A stretch of DNA of 64,000 nt from Pelagicoccus sp. SDUM812003. Its GTDB lineage: Bacteria; Verrucomicrobiota; Verrucomicrobiia; Opitutales; Opitutaceae. The notes beneath the pieces are model-generated. The model made no database searches. It was not told the DNA's origin and was given only the letters and a program-made list of their open reading frames with translations. The stretch covers positions 372,001-436,000 of the forward strand of contig NZ_JARXHY010000002.1 in the NCBI RefSeq assembly GCF_031127815.1, given 5' to 3'. Within the stretch, counting starts at the first letter, position 1. Each line of letters opens with the position of its first letter. The translations under genes were made by a program, and so were the position numbers. Shown in pieces: positions 1 to 8,440 of the stretch.

Positions 1-605
1 ATCTCGTTCTTGCGACCGATCACCGGATCGAGCTCGCCCTTGCGAGCCAGTTCGGTCAGATCGCGGCCAAAGGCCTTGAGGGCCGGGGTCTTAGCTTCCT
101 TCTTGTCTTCAGGGGTCTGGCTACGACCAGGCGAAACCGCTTCTTCGGTTTCTCCGGAAAACTGCGGATCGAGCTCCCTCAGGATCTCGTTTCGGGTGCG
201 TTCGATGTCCACGTCGAGCGACTTCAGCACGCGGGCCGCCACGCCCTCGCCTTCGCGAAGCAAGCCGAGCAGGATATGCTCCGTGCCCACGTAGCTGTGA
301 TTGAGGGCCTTGGCCTCCTTGCCCGCCAAGGCCAGCACCTTCTTGACTCGCGGCGTATAGGGGATGCTGCCAGCGGTCTTGCCCTCCGGACCGGAACCGA
401 CCTGCTTCTCCACGGCGCTGCGCACGGTCTCCAAGTCCAGCCCCATTTTCTGGAGCACGCTCACCGCCACTCCCTGACCCAATTTGATCAGGCCGAGCAA
501 GATGTGCTCCGTGCCGACGTAGTTGTGGTGAAAACGGTCTGCCTCCTTACGCGCCAAGGCAAGGACCTGCTGGGCGCGCGGAGTGAAATTGTTCATTGGT
601 TCCAT
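1..605 (-). CDS. clpC: ClpC, AAA+ unfoldase of the Clp protease (N-terminal part, cut by window edge)
   Basis: The visible ~200 residues are the double Clp N-domain of a ClpC-type Hsp100 unfoldase, which feeds substrates to the ClpP peptidase in the cytoplasm. Two repeats are seen, each with the NYVGTEHILLGL / SYVGTEHILLGL signature, followed by a charged linker and then GRDLTELARKGELDPVIGR, which directly precedes the first AAA+ Walker A box; the ATPase domains lie beyond position 1. ATG at 605 gives MEPMNNF; ATG at 596 (MNNF) is an equally good start. It follows mcsB by 8 bp, so it is the last visible gene of an mcsA-mcsB-clpC operon. In Bacillus, McsB-phosphorylated proteins are delivered to ClpC through these N-domains, so co-transcription fits a shared arginine-phosphorylation degradation pathway (inference here). 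Family assignment is firm. Confidence 0.95.
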   Translation of the reverse strand, partial: MEPMNNFTPRAQQVLALARKEADRFHHNYVGTEHILLGLIKLGQGVAVSVLQKMGLDLETVRSAVEKQVGSGPEGKTAGSIPYTPRVKKVLALAGKEAKALNHSYVGTEHILLGLLREGEGVAARVLKSLDVDIERTRNEILRELDPQFSGETEEAVSPGRSQTPEDKKEAKTPALKAFGRDLTELARKGELDPVIGRKNE

Positions 606-613
606 ATCTCGAG

Positions 614-1744
614 TTAATTGGTTTCCTTCTCAGGATCGGTTTCAGGGGTATCGTCTGGGCTAGTTGTTTGGTGAAGGTTAAAAAGGGGCCGTTCCACGTG
701 TTCGAATTGGCGTCGCATGTATTGAGCTCGGAAAGCATCACGCGCGCCAGAATCGATATCGTTGCCCGCATGGTACTTAACGTGGCCTGGCTGGCACTCG
801 ATAAACATGCGGTCGACCACGTTGCGGGTCTTCTCGGGAAACATCTCCAGATCCACGCCGAAGCGCACCAGAGACGCCAGATTCATGCACTCCGAAGAGG
901 TGAGCAGGTGGCTGTTCTGCAGGATGCCGTAGGCTCGGCCGATCTTGTCGAAAAGCTTGTTCGGGTCCTTCTCCAAAATCTTCTCCCGAGCGTTCATCTC
1001 CTGATCGATGATGGTGCGCAGCACCGCAGACAGACGCTTGATGATCTCTTCCTCTGACTCGCCCAAGGTGGTTTGGTTCGAAATTTGGAAAATGCTGCCG
1101 CTGGCGTCGGACCCCTCGCCAAACAGGCCCCGCACCGCGATGCCCAGCTGGTTGACCGCTCGCACCACCTTCTCCATCTGGCTGGATATGACCAGAGCGG
1201 GCAGGTGCATCATGGCCGAAGCCCGCATGCCTGTGCCCAGATTCGTGGGACAGGCCGTCAGGTAGCCGACCTTCTCGGAGAAAGCGAAATCGAGCTGATC
1301 CTCCAAGGCGGTGTCCAGACCGTCGATCACCCCCCAAGCCTGCTTGAAGCGGTAGCCGGACTTGATGACCTGGATCCTCAAGTGGTCCTCCTCGTTGATC
1401 ATCACCGAAATCGACTGGTCCTTGCTGATGACCACCCCCGCTTCCTCGGCGTGACTGGATAGCTCGCGGCTGATCAAATGCCGTTCCACCAGGATCTCCC
1501 GCTCCAGATCGGAAAGCGAATGGATCTCCGCGCTGATGCCGCGCTTCATCTGCGGCAGCGACGCCACCGCGGGCAAACATGTCTCGAGCACCTCGCGCTT
1601 GCGCGACTCTTTGGCCCACCCCGGAAACGGCACGTCCGCCAGGTTTCTCGCCAGGCGGATGCGGGTCATCAGCACCACCGGGCACTTTTTCGCGCTGGCT
1701 TCGATGACCTCTGACTTGCCGCCAAATATACTCTTAATCAGCAT
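614..1744 (-). CDS. mcsB: McsB, protein arginine kinase
   Basis: 376 residues, normal to slightly long for McsB. It is an ATP:guanido phosphotransferase-fold enzyme that phosphorylates arginines on damaged proteins and marks them for ClpCP. Visible landmarks: the N-terminal RIRLARNL segment; the catalytic-loop motif LTACPTNLGTGMRAS with the conserved Cys; the GEGSDASG substrate/nucleotide loop; and near the C-terminus RDAFRA, matching the RDxxRA motif that forms the phosphoarginine-binding allosteric site in characterised McsB. A creatine/arginine kinase is excluded by context and by this C-terminal motif. It starts 4 bp after mcsA stops and is followed 8 bp later by clpC. The C-terminal tail beyond RDAFRA is about 40 residues and rich in charged residues and prolines. 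Confidence 0.95.
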   Translation of the reverse strand: MLIKSIFGGKSEVIEASAKKCPVVLMTRIRLARNLADVPFPGWAKESRKREVLETCLPAVASLPQMKRGISAEIHSLSDLEREILVERHLISRELSSHAEEAGVVISKDQSISVMINEEDHLRIQVIKSGYRFKQAWGVIDGLDTALEDQLDFAFSEKVGYLTACPTNLGTGMRASAMMHLPALVISSQMEKVVRAVNQLGIAVRGLFGEGSDASGSIFQISNQTTLGESEEEIIKRLSAVLRTIIDQEMNAREKILEKDPNKLFDKIGRAYGILQNSHLLTSSECMNLASLVRFGVDLEMFPEKTRNVVDRMFIECQPGHVKYHAGNDIDSGARDAFRAQYMRRQFEHVERPLFNLHQTTSPDDTPETDPEKETN

Positions 1745-1748
1745 AAAG

Positions 1749-2258
1749 CTACGCCTCCTTGGCCGACTCGGCCATGGCTTTCTTCAATTCGATGATCTCG
1801 TCACGCACGCGAGCCGCGTCCTCGTAGCGCTCGCTGTGGATCGCGTCGTTGAGATTGGACTCCAACGCGCTGAGCCGCTCGATGAAGCTCTTTCGCTCCA
1901 ACGCTCGCTGAGGCACCTTTCCGCGGTGCCTGTCGCCCCGATGCATGTTCACCAAAGCCGGCGTCACCAAGGCGTCGAAGGTGTCGTAGCAAACCGAGCA
2001 GCCCACCCGTCCCGTCTTCTTGAAATCGCGCTGCGAGCATCCGCACTCCGGGCAGACCATGGCATCGACTTCCACTCCAGCGGTCGCGTCCGGCTTGACC
2101 AGCAGGTCCGCCAGGGAGTAGCCGCTCGGATCAGTGATGCCCTTCTGCTCGGCGCACGCTTCGCAAAGGTCGATCTTGTGAATCTGATTGTTGATAATCT
2201 GCGTCAAGTGCACGGTTGCCGGCTTGTCGCAGACATCGCATTTCAGTGGCTTCGCCAT
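1749..2258 (-). CDS. mcsA: McsA, zinc-binding activator of McsB (UVR-motif protein)
   Basis: 169 residues. McsA is the zinc-finger partner that activates the McsB kinase. Four CxxC pairs are visible (CDVC near residue 8, CEAC, CPEC and CSVC), enough for two zinc sites, followed by a C-terminal UvrB/UvrC-type UVR helix pair (SERYEDAARVRDEI). It is the first gene of the leftward mcsA-mcsB-clpC unit; the 340 bp upstream hold no ctsR-like gene, unlike the Firmicute operon. ATG at 2258 fits the usual start just before the first CxxC. How the operon is heat-regulated cannot be read from the sequence. Confidence 0.92.
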   Translation of the reverse strand: MAKPLKCDVCDKPATVHLTQIINNQIHKIDLCEACAEQKGITDPSGYSLADLLVKPDATAGVEVDAMVCPECGCSQRDFKKTGRVGCSVCYDTFDALVTPALVNMHRGDRHRGKVPQRALERKSFIERLSALESNLNDAIHSERYEDAARVRDEIIELKKAMAESAKEA

Positions 2259-2598
2259 TATCGAATAGTTAGGGTTGGTTAAGGTTAACGAGGCAGAACG
2301 CTTCGCCTAAGTGAAGGACTCAAGCAATGCATTCGCCATGCCATTGTTTGGCCGAGCGAGCGCCCGGTGTCCACTATAATGAACACCCCTTTGCTCAGGT
2401 CTCAAAAGCCCGACGCTGATTTTCACACTATTTTACGATATTGTCCGGCAGAAAGCTGCAGCGACTCCAAACCCGAGATCTCCCAACGAAAGATGGAGCG
2501 TGACCTCCGGGGCGCTCTTTGCGCAAGGACCTTGGCTAAGCGCCTGGAGAGAACGCCTCGGGGACGAGTCATTCCACCTAAACGCGCCCACCTTCGCC
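2259..2598. other. Intergenic region upstream of mcsA
   Basis: This 340 bp stretch separates the ilvE stop from the mcsA start (both leftward) and should hold the ilvE terminator and the mcsA promoter. On the minus strand a TATAGT-like -10 can be read around 2376-2382, but no well-spaced -35 accompanies it, so no promoter is claimed. A short palindromic repeat (2494-2520), listed separately, lies near the ilvE side. An 84-codon rightward open frame runs through it into ilvE but shows no recognisable protein features. Confidence 0.5.
2494..2520. repeat. Short palindromic repeat, copy A
   Basis: A 27-nt sequence with arms GAGCG/CGCTC around a GACCTCCGGG core, ending in CTTT. A second copy with about 25 matching positions is at 48236-48263, 45.7 kb away. 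Both sit in gene-free DNA, as expected for a REP-like intergenic palindrome. On the + strand the arm is followed by TTT, but no U-run follows, so a terminator role is doubtful. Confidence 0.5.
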
Positions 2599-3465
2599 CT
2601 ACAGCATGGTGCCGTGACTGATCACTTCGTCGTGAAACGCCGCGTGCAGCTGCTTGGTCACCTTGCCCGGGGCGCCGTCTCCAATAACCCGCGAATCCAG
2701 CTTCACCACCGGGATCAACTCCGCCGCGGTGCCGGTGAGGAAACACTCGTCCGCGTTCCAAATCTCGTAGCGGGTCAGATTGCACTCCCGCACCTCGAGA
2801 CCTTGCTCCCGAGCGATGTCGATCACCGCCTGGCGCGTGATGCCCCGTAAGGCCCCATTCGCCGCGTCGGGCGTGTACATCTTGCCCTTGTGAACGATGA
2901 AAAGATTGTCCCCCGTGCACTCCGCAACGTAGCCCTGATCGTTCAGCATGATCGCCTCCAAGGCGCCGGCCTGAGCCGCTTCGATCTTCGCCATGATGTT
3001 GTTCAGGTAGTTCAGAGACTTCACGCCCGGATTGAGAGCCGCGGGATTGGTGCGACGCGTCGGCACCGTCACGATGGAAAGGCCCTCGGAGTAGCACTCC
3101 TCCGGATAGAGGGCGATCTTGTCGGCGATGATGATCAGAGACGGCTTGGGACAGGAGTTCGGCGACAAGCCCAAGCTCCCCGGTCCACGCGTCACCAGCA
3201 GGCGAATGTAGCCGTCGCTCAGGTTGTTCACCCGACAGGACTCGCACACCAGCTCGGACAGCTCCTCGCGGCTCCATGGCATGTCCAGCAGAATAGCCTT
3301 GGCGGAGTACTCCAAACGCTCCAGATGCTCGTCCAGACGGTACACGCAGTTCCTGTACAGGCGAATCCCTTCGAATATCCCATCGCCATAAAGCAGGCCA
3401 TGATCGAAAACCGAAATCTTGGCGTCCTCCTTGTCCACAAACTGCCCGTCCAGATAAATCTTCAT
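2599..3465 (-). CDS. ilvE: Branched-chain amino acid aminotransferase (class IV PLP fold)
   Basis: 288 residues. Class IV aminotransferase that transaminates valine, leucine and isoleucine with 2-oxoglutarate. Seen: the N-terminal DGQFVDKEDAKISVFDHG strand, GDGIFEGIRLY, the PLP-lysine segment GVKSLNYLNN, and the phosphate-binding GDNLFIV / LTGTAAELIPV segments. The KSLNYLNNI form around the lysine is typical of the short IlvE group; a D-amino-acid transaminase or aminodeoxychorismate lyase is the main alternative but the EGIRLY and GTAAELIPV segments favour IlvE. Single gene, transcribed away from the pseudopilin. ATG at 3465 gives the standard MKIYLDGQF start. Confidence 0.88.
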   Translation of the reverse strand: MKIYLDGQFVDKEDAKISVFDHGLLYGDGIFEGIRLYRNCVYRLDEHLERLEYSAKAILLDMPWSREELSELVCESCRVNNLSDGYIRLLVTRGPGSLGLSPNSCPKPSLIIIADKIALYPEECYSEGLSIVTVPTRRTNPAALNPGVKSLNYLNNIMAKIEAAQAGALEAIMLNDQGYVAECTGDNLFIVHKGKMYTPDAANGALRGITRQAVIDIAREQGLEVRECNLTRYEIWNADECFLTGTAAELIPVVKLDSRVIGDGAPGKVTKQLHAAFHDEVISHGTML

Positions 3466-3690
3466 ATGCGCCGTATAAGTGCGGGGGGCCCTGCGCCTTG
3501 CAAATCAAAATTGCGCCAGCGACGCAAAAGCCAAGCTGCCCGTCGGCCACCCGCAACCTTCGGGTAGCGCCCTAGAGTCGTCGCGCCGCCCCTACGGAAA
3601 TATAAGGGAAAAGACGAGATCCGCCTCCTCCGAACTCTGCTGATGTCCTACGACACGGCTTTGTCACTTGAAGCGGAGCGAATTTGGCAG

Positions 3691-3743
3691 TTACGTATGA
3701 GTTCTTAGTAATCATATTCTTACTAAGGCAACCGAACTCGTAA
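3691..3743. promoter_or_regulatory. Compound inverted repeat in the leader of the pseudopilin gene
   Basis: An inner perfect 8-bp inverted repeat CTTAGTAA (3704-3711) / TTACTAAG (3720-3727) with an 8-nt loop is nested in outer arms TTACG...AGTT / AACTCGTAA (3691-3703 and 3735-3743). The element ends 11 bp before the ATG at 3755, so it would overlap the ribosome-binding region. It could be an operator for a dimeric repressor or a leader RNA hairpin; the sequence does not decide. Confidence 0.5.
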
Positions 3744-3754
3744 TTCCTTTCACA

Positions 3755-4477
3755 ATGACCACGCTCTCCCACAACAAACGCGGTTTCACTTTGATCGAAC
3801 TGCTCACCGTGATCGCCATCGTGGCGATCCTCTCCGCGATTCTCGTTCCGACTGTGGGACAGTTCCGTACCCTGGCCAAGAAGACCAGCGATGTGAACGA
3901 CCTGCGCCGCATCGTGCAAGCCTCACAAATGTTCGCCGCTCAGAACGGGGAGAAGTTTGTCGGACCGCAACAGACACTGGGAGCCGACGGCATTATAGAC
4001 ATCGGATCGGACAACGACATCGTCGATGTCGCTGCGGTGCTTGCGCTCGGTGGCGAGCTGAACGATCCCGGCGTTTGGCAGAGTGAAAACGAAAAGAAGA
4101 CCCTGCCAGGAGGAGGCCTCTACACATTCATTGCCGACGCGGATGGAGATGGTCTTGGAGCAGGCGAAGGCTACTCAGTGAACACGAATCTCAGCCCAGA
4201 CGATTTTTCTTTCGATTACGTCACTGGTCTAGCCACCTGGATGCAGTCTACAACTCCGGTCGCATTCAGCCGGATGGCGACTCCAAGTTCTTCGACTTGG
4301 GGCGACACCGATGTCTATCAATCCTCTGGCGGCCATATCGCCTTCCTCAACGGCAGCGTCACCTGGTACGAAGACCTAACCGACAAGCTGATCACTCCTA
4401 CCGGACAGCCCGCAGATTCCATTCAGGAAGCGATCTCCGATATCGCCACCGCGGAAATCCGCTCGAGCCTACCCTAG
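3755..4477 (+). CDS. Type II secretion/type IV pilus-like pseudopilin (prepilin N-terminal methylation site)
   Basis: 240 residues. A short basic leader (MTTLSHNKRG) is cut before FTLIELLTVIAIVAILSAIL, the classic class III prepilin peptidase site with Glu at +5 and a ~20-residue hydrophobic helix. The rest is a globular periplasmic domain, acidic and glycine-rich in the middle (GADGIIDIGSDNDIVD, ADADGDGLGAGEGY), ending with GGHIAFLNGSVTWY, which resembles the H-x9-DG region of the many pseudopilin-like proteins of Planctomycetota/Verrucomicrobiota. No other pilus or secretion gene is adjacent, so it is an orphan whose machinery must be elsewhere. Its function may be in a minor pilus, a T2SS pseudopilus or surface display. 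Confidence 0.85.
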   Translation: MTTLSHNKRGFTLIELLTVIAIVAILSAILVPTVGQFRTLAKKTSDVNDLRRIVQASQMFAAQNGEKFVGPQQTLGADGIIDIGSDNDIVDVAAVLALGGELNDPGVWQSENEKKTLPGGGLYTFIADADGDGLGAGEGYSVNTNLSPDDFSFDYVTGLATWMQSTTPVAFSRMATPSSSTWGDTDVYQSSGGHIAFLNGSVTWYEDLTDKLITPTGQPADSIQEAISDIATAEIRSSLP

Positions 4478-4504
4478 TCGATAGACGATCCCGTCGTTTT
4501 CTCG

Positions 4505-4533
4505 AAGCCTCAGCCCGACCGCTGGGGCTTTTT
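4505..4533 (+). terminator. Rho-independent terminator after the pseudopilin gene
   Basis: A 10-bp stem AAGCCTCAGC / GCTGGGGCTT (one G-U) with a 6-nt loop is followed directly by a T-run, 27 bp after the stop codon at 4477. Confidence 0.85.
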
Positions 4534-4550
4534 CGTGTCCTGAGTTTTTA

Positions 4551-4619
4551 ACCACAGATGACACAGATAGCGCAGATAACCTTCATTTGACTGAGATCTG
4601 AGTCATCTGAGAAATCTGT
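4551..4619. repeat. Dispersed inverted-repeat element, copy 1 (ACCACAGATG type)
   Basis: An imperfect palindrome whose left arm reads ACCACAGATGACACAGAT and whose right arm, read on the other strand, is ACAGATTTCTCAGATGACTC. It lies between the pseudopilin terminator and the 3' end of nth. Related elements are at 42775-42848, 46958-47016, 61656-61929 and 63591-63666. Confidence 0.65.
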
Positions 4620-4643
4620 CGGCGAAAAACATAGCTCGCCCCC

Positions 4644-5294
4644 TCATTTCCGCGTCACCACCGCCTTTTTGCGATTCGGGTAGAGCTCTCGGCAAATCGG
4701 GCATACCGTGCCATCGCAGCCGCGCGCCGTGCAGTGTTCGCGTCCATAGAAAATGATTTGCAGGTGCAAGCTATTCCAGCGTTCTCGGGGAAACAAAGCT
4801 TTCAGGTCCATTTCCGTCTGCATCACATTTCTGCCGCTCGTCAACCCCCAACGTTGAGCCAAACGATGGATGTGAGTATCAACTGGGAAAGCCGGATGCC
4901 CGAAGGCCTGGGCCATCACCACCGAAGCCGTCTTGTGACCCACCCCAGGCAAGGCCTCCAGCTCCTCGAACGTGCGCGGCACTTCGCCCCCATGTTTTTC
5001 CACTAGAATACGAGACAATTCGCTAATCGCCTGTGACTTTCGAGGCGACAAGCCGCATGGGCGGGTCACTTCGCGAATTTCCTCCACTGGAATGGTCATC
5101 ATTTCCTGCGGCGTGCCAGCGAGGGCCCAGAGAGCGGGCGTGGTCTTGTTGACCCGAGCATCCGTGCACTGAGCGGACAGCAGTACCGCGACCAACAAGG
5201 TGTAGGCGTCCACATGATCCAGAGGCACCGGAGTTTCAGGATACAACCGATCCAACTCGCCATCCACGTATGCCGCCCTCTCCTTCTTCGTCAT
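4644..5294 (-). CDS. nth: Endonuclease III (base excision repair DNA glycosylase/AP lyase)
   Basis: 216 residues from ATG 5294 (a TTG at 5300 would add two). It removes oxidised pyrimidines and nicks the abasic site. Seen: LLSAQCTDARVNK, the helix-hairpin-helix LPGVGHKTA with the catalytic Lys, and PVDTHIHRLAQR with the catalytic Asp. The C-terminal iron-sulfur cysteines are present but spaced CTARGCDGTVCPIC, that is C-x4-C-x4-C-x2-C instead of the C-x6-C-x2-C-x5-C of E. coli Nth. The gene is divergent from gcvP. The glycosylase core is unmistakable; MutY is excluded by the Lys in the HhH motif and the short length. Confidence 0.93.
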   Translation of the reverse strand: MTKKERAAYVDGELDRLYPETPVPLDHVDAYTLLVAVLLSAQCTDARVNKTTPALWALAGTPQEMMTIPVEEIREVTRPCGLSPRKSQAISELSRILVEKHGGEVPRTFEELEALPGVGHKTASVVMAQAFGHPAFPVDTHIHRLAQRWGLTSGRNVMQTEMDLKALFPRERWNSLHLQIIFYGREHCTARGCDGTVCPICRELYPNRKKAVVTRK

Positions 5295-5355
5295 CTCCAA
5301 GGTAGGAGCGAGCTAGCTCACGATTGACAACCTAAATCCACCTCACCCGCTCTCA

Positions 5356-5383
5356 GTTTTGACTACAAGGTTGTAGTTAAAAC
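5356..5383. promoter_or_regulatory. Near-perfect inverted repeat between nth and gcvP
   Basis: GTTTTGACTACAA (5356-5368) and TTGTAGTTAAAAC (5371-5383) are inverted copies with one mismatch in 13 and only 2 nt between them. The tight spacing and the absence of a T-run favour a protein-binding operator in this divergent promoter region over a terminator. No glycine riboswitch core was seen next to it. Confidence 0.55.
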
Positions 5384-5465
5384 TCGAAGGGTCTCACGGA
5401 GGACCCAACGAAATTTGCGAAACTGTCGCATTGATTTGAACGTGCGCCTTCCTACTGTGCCGACC

Positions 5466-8375
5466 ATGCCTACATCCGCCGACCCTTCGCTTTCCGAATC
5501 GTCACGACTTTCCAAACTGGACGCCTTTGCGCCGCGCCACCTGGGCACGCATGGCCCCGCGGCGGAAAAGATCGCCCAGCAGCTCGGATACGAGAGCGTG
5601 GACGCCCTCGTCGACCGGGCCGTGCCCGCATCCATTCGCATCGATGGACTCGACGGACTGCCCGCGCCATGCGGCGAGCACGAGATGCTCGCTGAGCTCA
5701 AGGGCATCGCCGCAAAGAACAAGGTGAACAAGAGCTACATCGGCCTCGGATACTATCCGACCATCACGCCTCCGGTCATCCAGCGGGGCATTCTGGAGAA
5801 TCCGGGCTGGTACACGCAATACACTCCCTACCAAGCGGAGATTTCCCAAGGCCGCATGGAAGGCCTGCTCAACTTTCAGACCATGGTCTCCGATCTGACC
5901 GGTTTGGAAATCGCCAACGCCTCGCTTCTCGACGAAGGCACCGCAGCGGCGGAGGCCATGAGTCTAGCGTTTTCACAGGCTGGCAAAGGAGGAAGAAACC
6001 ATCGAATCCTAGTATCCAAAAACTGCTTTCCCCAAACCATCGAAGTGCTGCAAGCTCGAGCTGAACCGATGGGCATCGCGGTTGATGTGGTCGATTTTGA
6101 GCAGGAACAGAGCTTCGAACAGGTATTCGCCGTCCTACTACAGTATCCTGACGCCAACGGTCTCGCGGAAGACGTTTCGCCTATCGCCGAGAGGGCGAAG
6201 GAAAACAAAGCCCTGACGATCGTCGCCACCGATCTTCTAGCTCTGACACTCCTGAAATCTCCAGGCGAGCTCGGAGCGGACGTGGCGATCGGCAGCGCCC
6301 AACGCTTCGGCGTGCCCATGGGTTTCGGCGGTCCGCATGCCGCTTTCTTCGCCACTCGGGACGCCTACAAGCGCAAGATCCCAGGTCGCATCATCGGCGT
6401 ATCCAAAGATCGCGATGGCAATCCAGCCTTGCGCCTCGCCCTGCAAACGCGCGAGCAGCACATTCGTCGCGACAAGGCCACGAGCAACATTTGCACCGCA
6501 CAAGCCTTGCTGGCCAACATCGCAGCCGCCTACGCGGTCTACCATGGACCAGCAGGACTGAGAGCGATCGCCAATCGCGTGCGGCTTCTCACCAAGGTTG
6601 CCCAAAGCGTTCTAGAAAAACATGGCTTCGAAATCGCCCCCGGCGAACGTTTCGATACGCTGGTCGCGAACACGCCACAAGCCGACGCCCTTTGCAAACG
6701 CGCCGCCGAGGCCGGCTTCAATCTGCGCCAGGTCAGCTCCACCGCCATCGGCATCGCCTTCGATGAAACCACCTCGGCAGGCGATCTGTCGAAGCTGCTT
6801 TCCGCGTTGAGCGATCGCTCCGTCAGCTGCGAGGAGCTCGAAAGCATCGCCGCGGAAGTGGATACGTCGATAGTACCCGCCCTTTCGCGCGAGCTGGACT
6901 ACCTCAGCCATCCTGTATTCAATTCGTACCATACGGAGACCGAGATGCTGCGCTACCTCAAGCGCCTGGAAAACCGTGATCTGTCGCTGACGACCTCGAT
7001 GATTCCGCTGGGATCCTGCACCATGAAGCTCAACGCTGCGGCGGAAATGCTGCCGATCACCTGGCCGGAGTTCGCGGACATGCATCCTTTCGCCCCTTCG
7101 GATCAAACCGAAGGCTATCAGCAACTCATCAAGCAACTCGAGCATTGGCTGGCGAAAATCACCGGATTCCACGCAACCTCCCTCCAGCCGAACGCCGGCT
7201 CCCAAGGCGAATACGCAGGCTTGCTCGCCATTCGAGCCTATCAGCGGAGCCTCGGACATGACCAACGCAACATCTGCCTCATCCCCATTTCCGCTCATGG
7301 CACGAATCCCGCCAGCGCCGCAATGGTAGGCATGAAGGTCGTCGTGGTGGCCTGCGACGATCAAGGAAACATCGACCTGTCGGACTTGCGCGCCAAAGCG
7401 GAGAAGCATTCCGAAGAGCTTGCCGCCTTGATGATCACCTATCCGTCGACCCACGGCGTATTCGAATCGTCGGTACGGGAAATCTGCGAGCTCGTGCACC
7501 AGCACGGCGGCCAAGTCTACATGGACGGGGCCAACATGAACGCTCAGGTGGGACTCACTAGCCCCGGCGAAATCGGAGCCGATGTTTGCCACCTCAATTT
7601 GCATAAGACCTTTTGCATACCGCACGGTGGAGGAGGTCCCGGCGTGGGCCCGATCTGCGTCGCGAAGCATCTCGCTGCCTTTCTGCCCGGACATTGCCTG
7701 AGCGACACGCTCTCCGGCGAACAACGCATCGGCGCCGTCTCCGCAGCGCCCTACGGCAGCGCCAGCATTCTTCCCATCTCATGGGCTTACATCCGCATGA
7801 TGGGCGCCCAAGGCCTGACACTCGCCACCAAGACCGCCATCCTCAACGCGAACTACATGGCCCAACGCCTCGAAAGCCATTTCGATATCGTGTACCGCGG
7901 CGAGAGCGGACTCGTGGCCCACGAGTTCATCATCGATTTCCGTGACTGGAAACCGAAGTCGGGCATCGAGGTGGAGGACGTCGCCAAGCGGCTCATGGAC
8001 TACGGCTTCCATGCGCCCACCATGTCCTTCCCCGTACCAGGCACCATGATGATCGAGCCAACCGAAAGCGAATCCATCGCCGAACTGGATCGGCTTTGCG
8101 ACGCTCTTATTTCGATCAAAGGCGAAATGGAAAACGTGGCCTCCGGCAAATGGCCGCGAGAAGACAATCCGCTAAAAAACGCTCCACACACCAGCCAAGC
8201 GGTGACCCGCCACGATTGGGGCTCGCCTTACACTCGCGACGAAGCCGCCTTCCCTGCGTCCTGGTCTCGTGAATACAAGTATTGGCCCGCGGTGGCCCGC
8301 GTCGACAACGTCTTCGGAGATCGCAATCTGGTCTGCTCCTGCCTCCCCTTGGAAGCCTATCAGGAAGAGAAATAA
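5466..8375 (+). CDS. gcvP: Glycine dehydrogenase (decarboxylating), P-protein of the glycine cleavage system
   Basis: 969 residues from ATG 5466, matching the single-chain (homodimeric) GcvP of ~950-970 residues. It decarboxylates glycine with PLP and passes the aminomethyl group to the lipoyl H-protein. Two homologous aminotransferase-like halves are seen; the PLP lysine is K714 in [18 protein letters not shown], and the N-half carries [18 protein letters not shown] and [10 protein letters not shown]. An in-frame TTG at 5415 has a GGAGGA 11 bp upstream and would add 17 residues; the ATG is preferred on family length, but this is not settled. gcvT, gcvH and lpd are not adjacent. An inverted repeat lies at 5356-5383. 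Confidence 0.95.
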   Translation: MPTSADPSLSESSRLSKLDAFAPRHLGTHGPAAEKIAQQLGYESVDALVDRAVPASIRIDGLDGLPAPCGEHEMLAELKGIAAKNKVNKSYIGLGYYPTITPPVIQRGILENPGWYTQYTPYQAEISQGRMEGLLNFQTMVSDLTGLEIANASLLDEGTAAAEAMSLAFSQAGKGGRNHRILVSKNCFPQTIEVLQARAEPMGIAVDVVDFEQEQSFEQVFAVLLQYPDANGLAEDVSPIAERAKENKALTIVATDLLALTLLKSPGELGADVAIGSAQRFGVPMGFGGPHAAFFATRDAYKRKIPGRIIGVSKDRDGNPALRLALQTREQHIRRDKATSNICTAQALLANIAAAYAVYHGPAGLRAIANRVRLLTKVAQSVLEKHGFEIAPGERFDTLVANTPQADALCKRAAEAGFNLRQVSSTAIGIAFDETTSAGDLSKLLSALSDRSVSCEELESIAAEVDTSIVPALSRELDYLSHPVFNSYHTETEMLRYLKRLENRDLSLTTSMIPLGSCTMKLNAAAEMLPITWPEFADMHPFAPSDQTEGYQQLIKQLEHWLAKITGFHATSLQPNAGSQGEYAGLLAIRAYQRSLGHDQRNICLIPISAHGTNPASAAMVGMKVVVVACDDQGNIDLSDLRAKAEKHSEELAALMITYPSTHGVFESSVREICELVHQHGGQVYMDGANMNAQVGLTSPGEIGADVCHLNLHKTFCIPHGGGGPGVGPICVAKHLAAFLPGHCLSDTLSGEQRIGAVSAAPYGSASILPISWAYIRMMGAQGLTLATKTAILNANYMAQRLESHFDIVYRGESGLVAHEFIIDFRDWKPKSGIEVEDVAKRLMDYGFHAPTMSFPVPGTMMIEPTESESIAELDRLCDALISIKGEMENVASGKWPREDNPLKNAPHTSQAVTRHDWGSPYTRDEAAFPASWSREYKYWPAVARVDNVFGDRNLVCSCLPLEAYQEEK

Positions 8376-8440
8376 CGGTCGGATCGGAAGCGACTCGAGC
8401 GAGGGACGACCCGCCTGACGACAACCACCCTTTAGTCAGG

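Noticed and set aside
777-1685. 302-codon leftward open frame
   Set aside because: It lies inside mcsB in another frame and is rich in Arg/Gly/Pro as expected for a shadow of GC-rich coding DNA.
2423-3556. 377-codon leftward open frame overlapping ilvE
   Set aside because: It is a frame shadow of ilvE; the motif-bearing frame is the one at 2599-3465.
5301-5465. Possible glycine riboswitch before gcvP
   Set aside because: No recognisable tandem aptamer core was found; the region has only the inverted repeat and a small hairpin around GGGTC/GACCC.
6612-7724. 370-codon leftward open frame opposite gcvP
   Set aside because: gcvP is certain on the + strand here and the opposite frame shows no domain.
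8414-8440. Hairpin CCTGAC/GTCAGG between gcvP and the HDOD gene
   Set aside because: Only six pairs with a long loop and no T-run, too weak to call a terminator.
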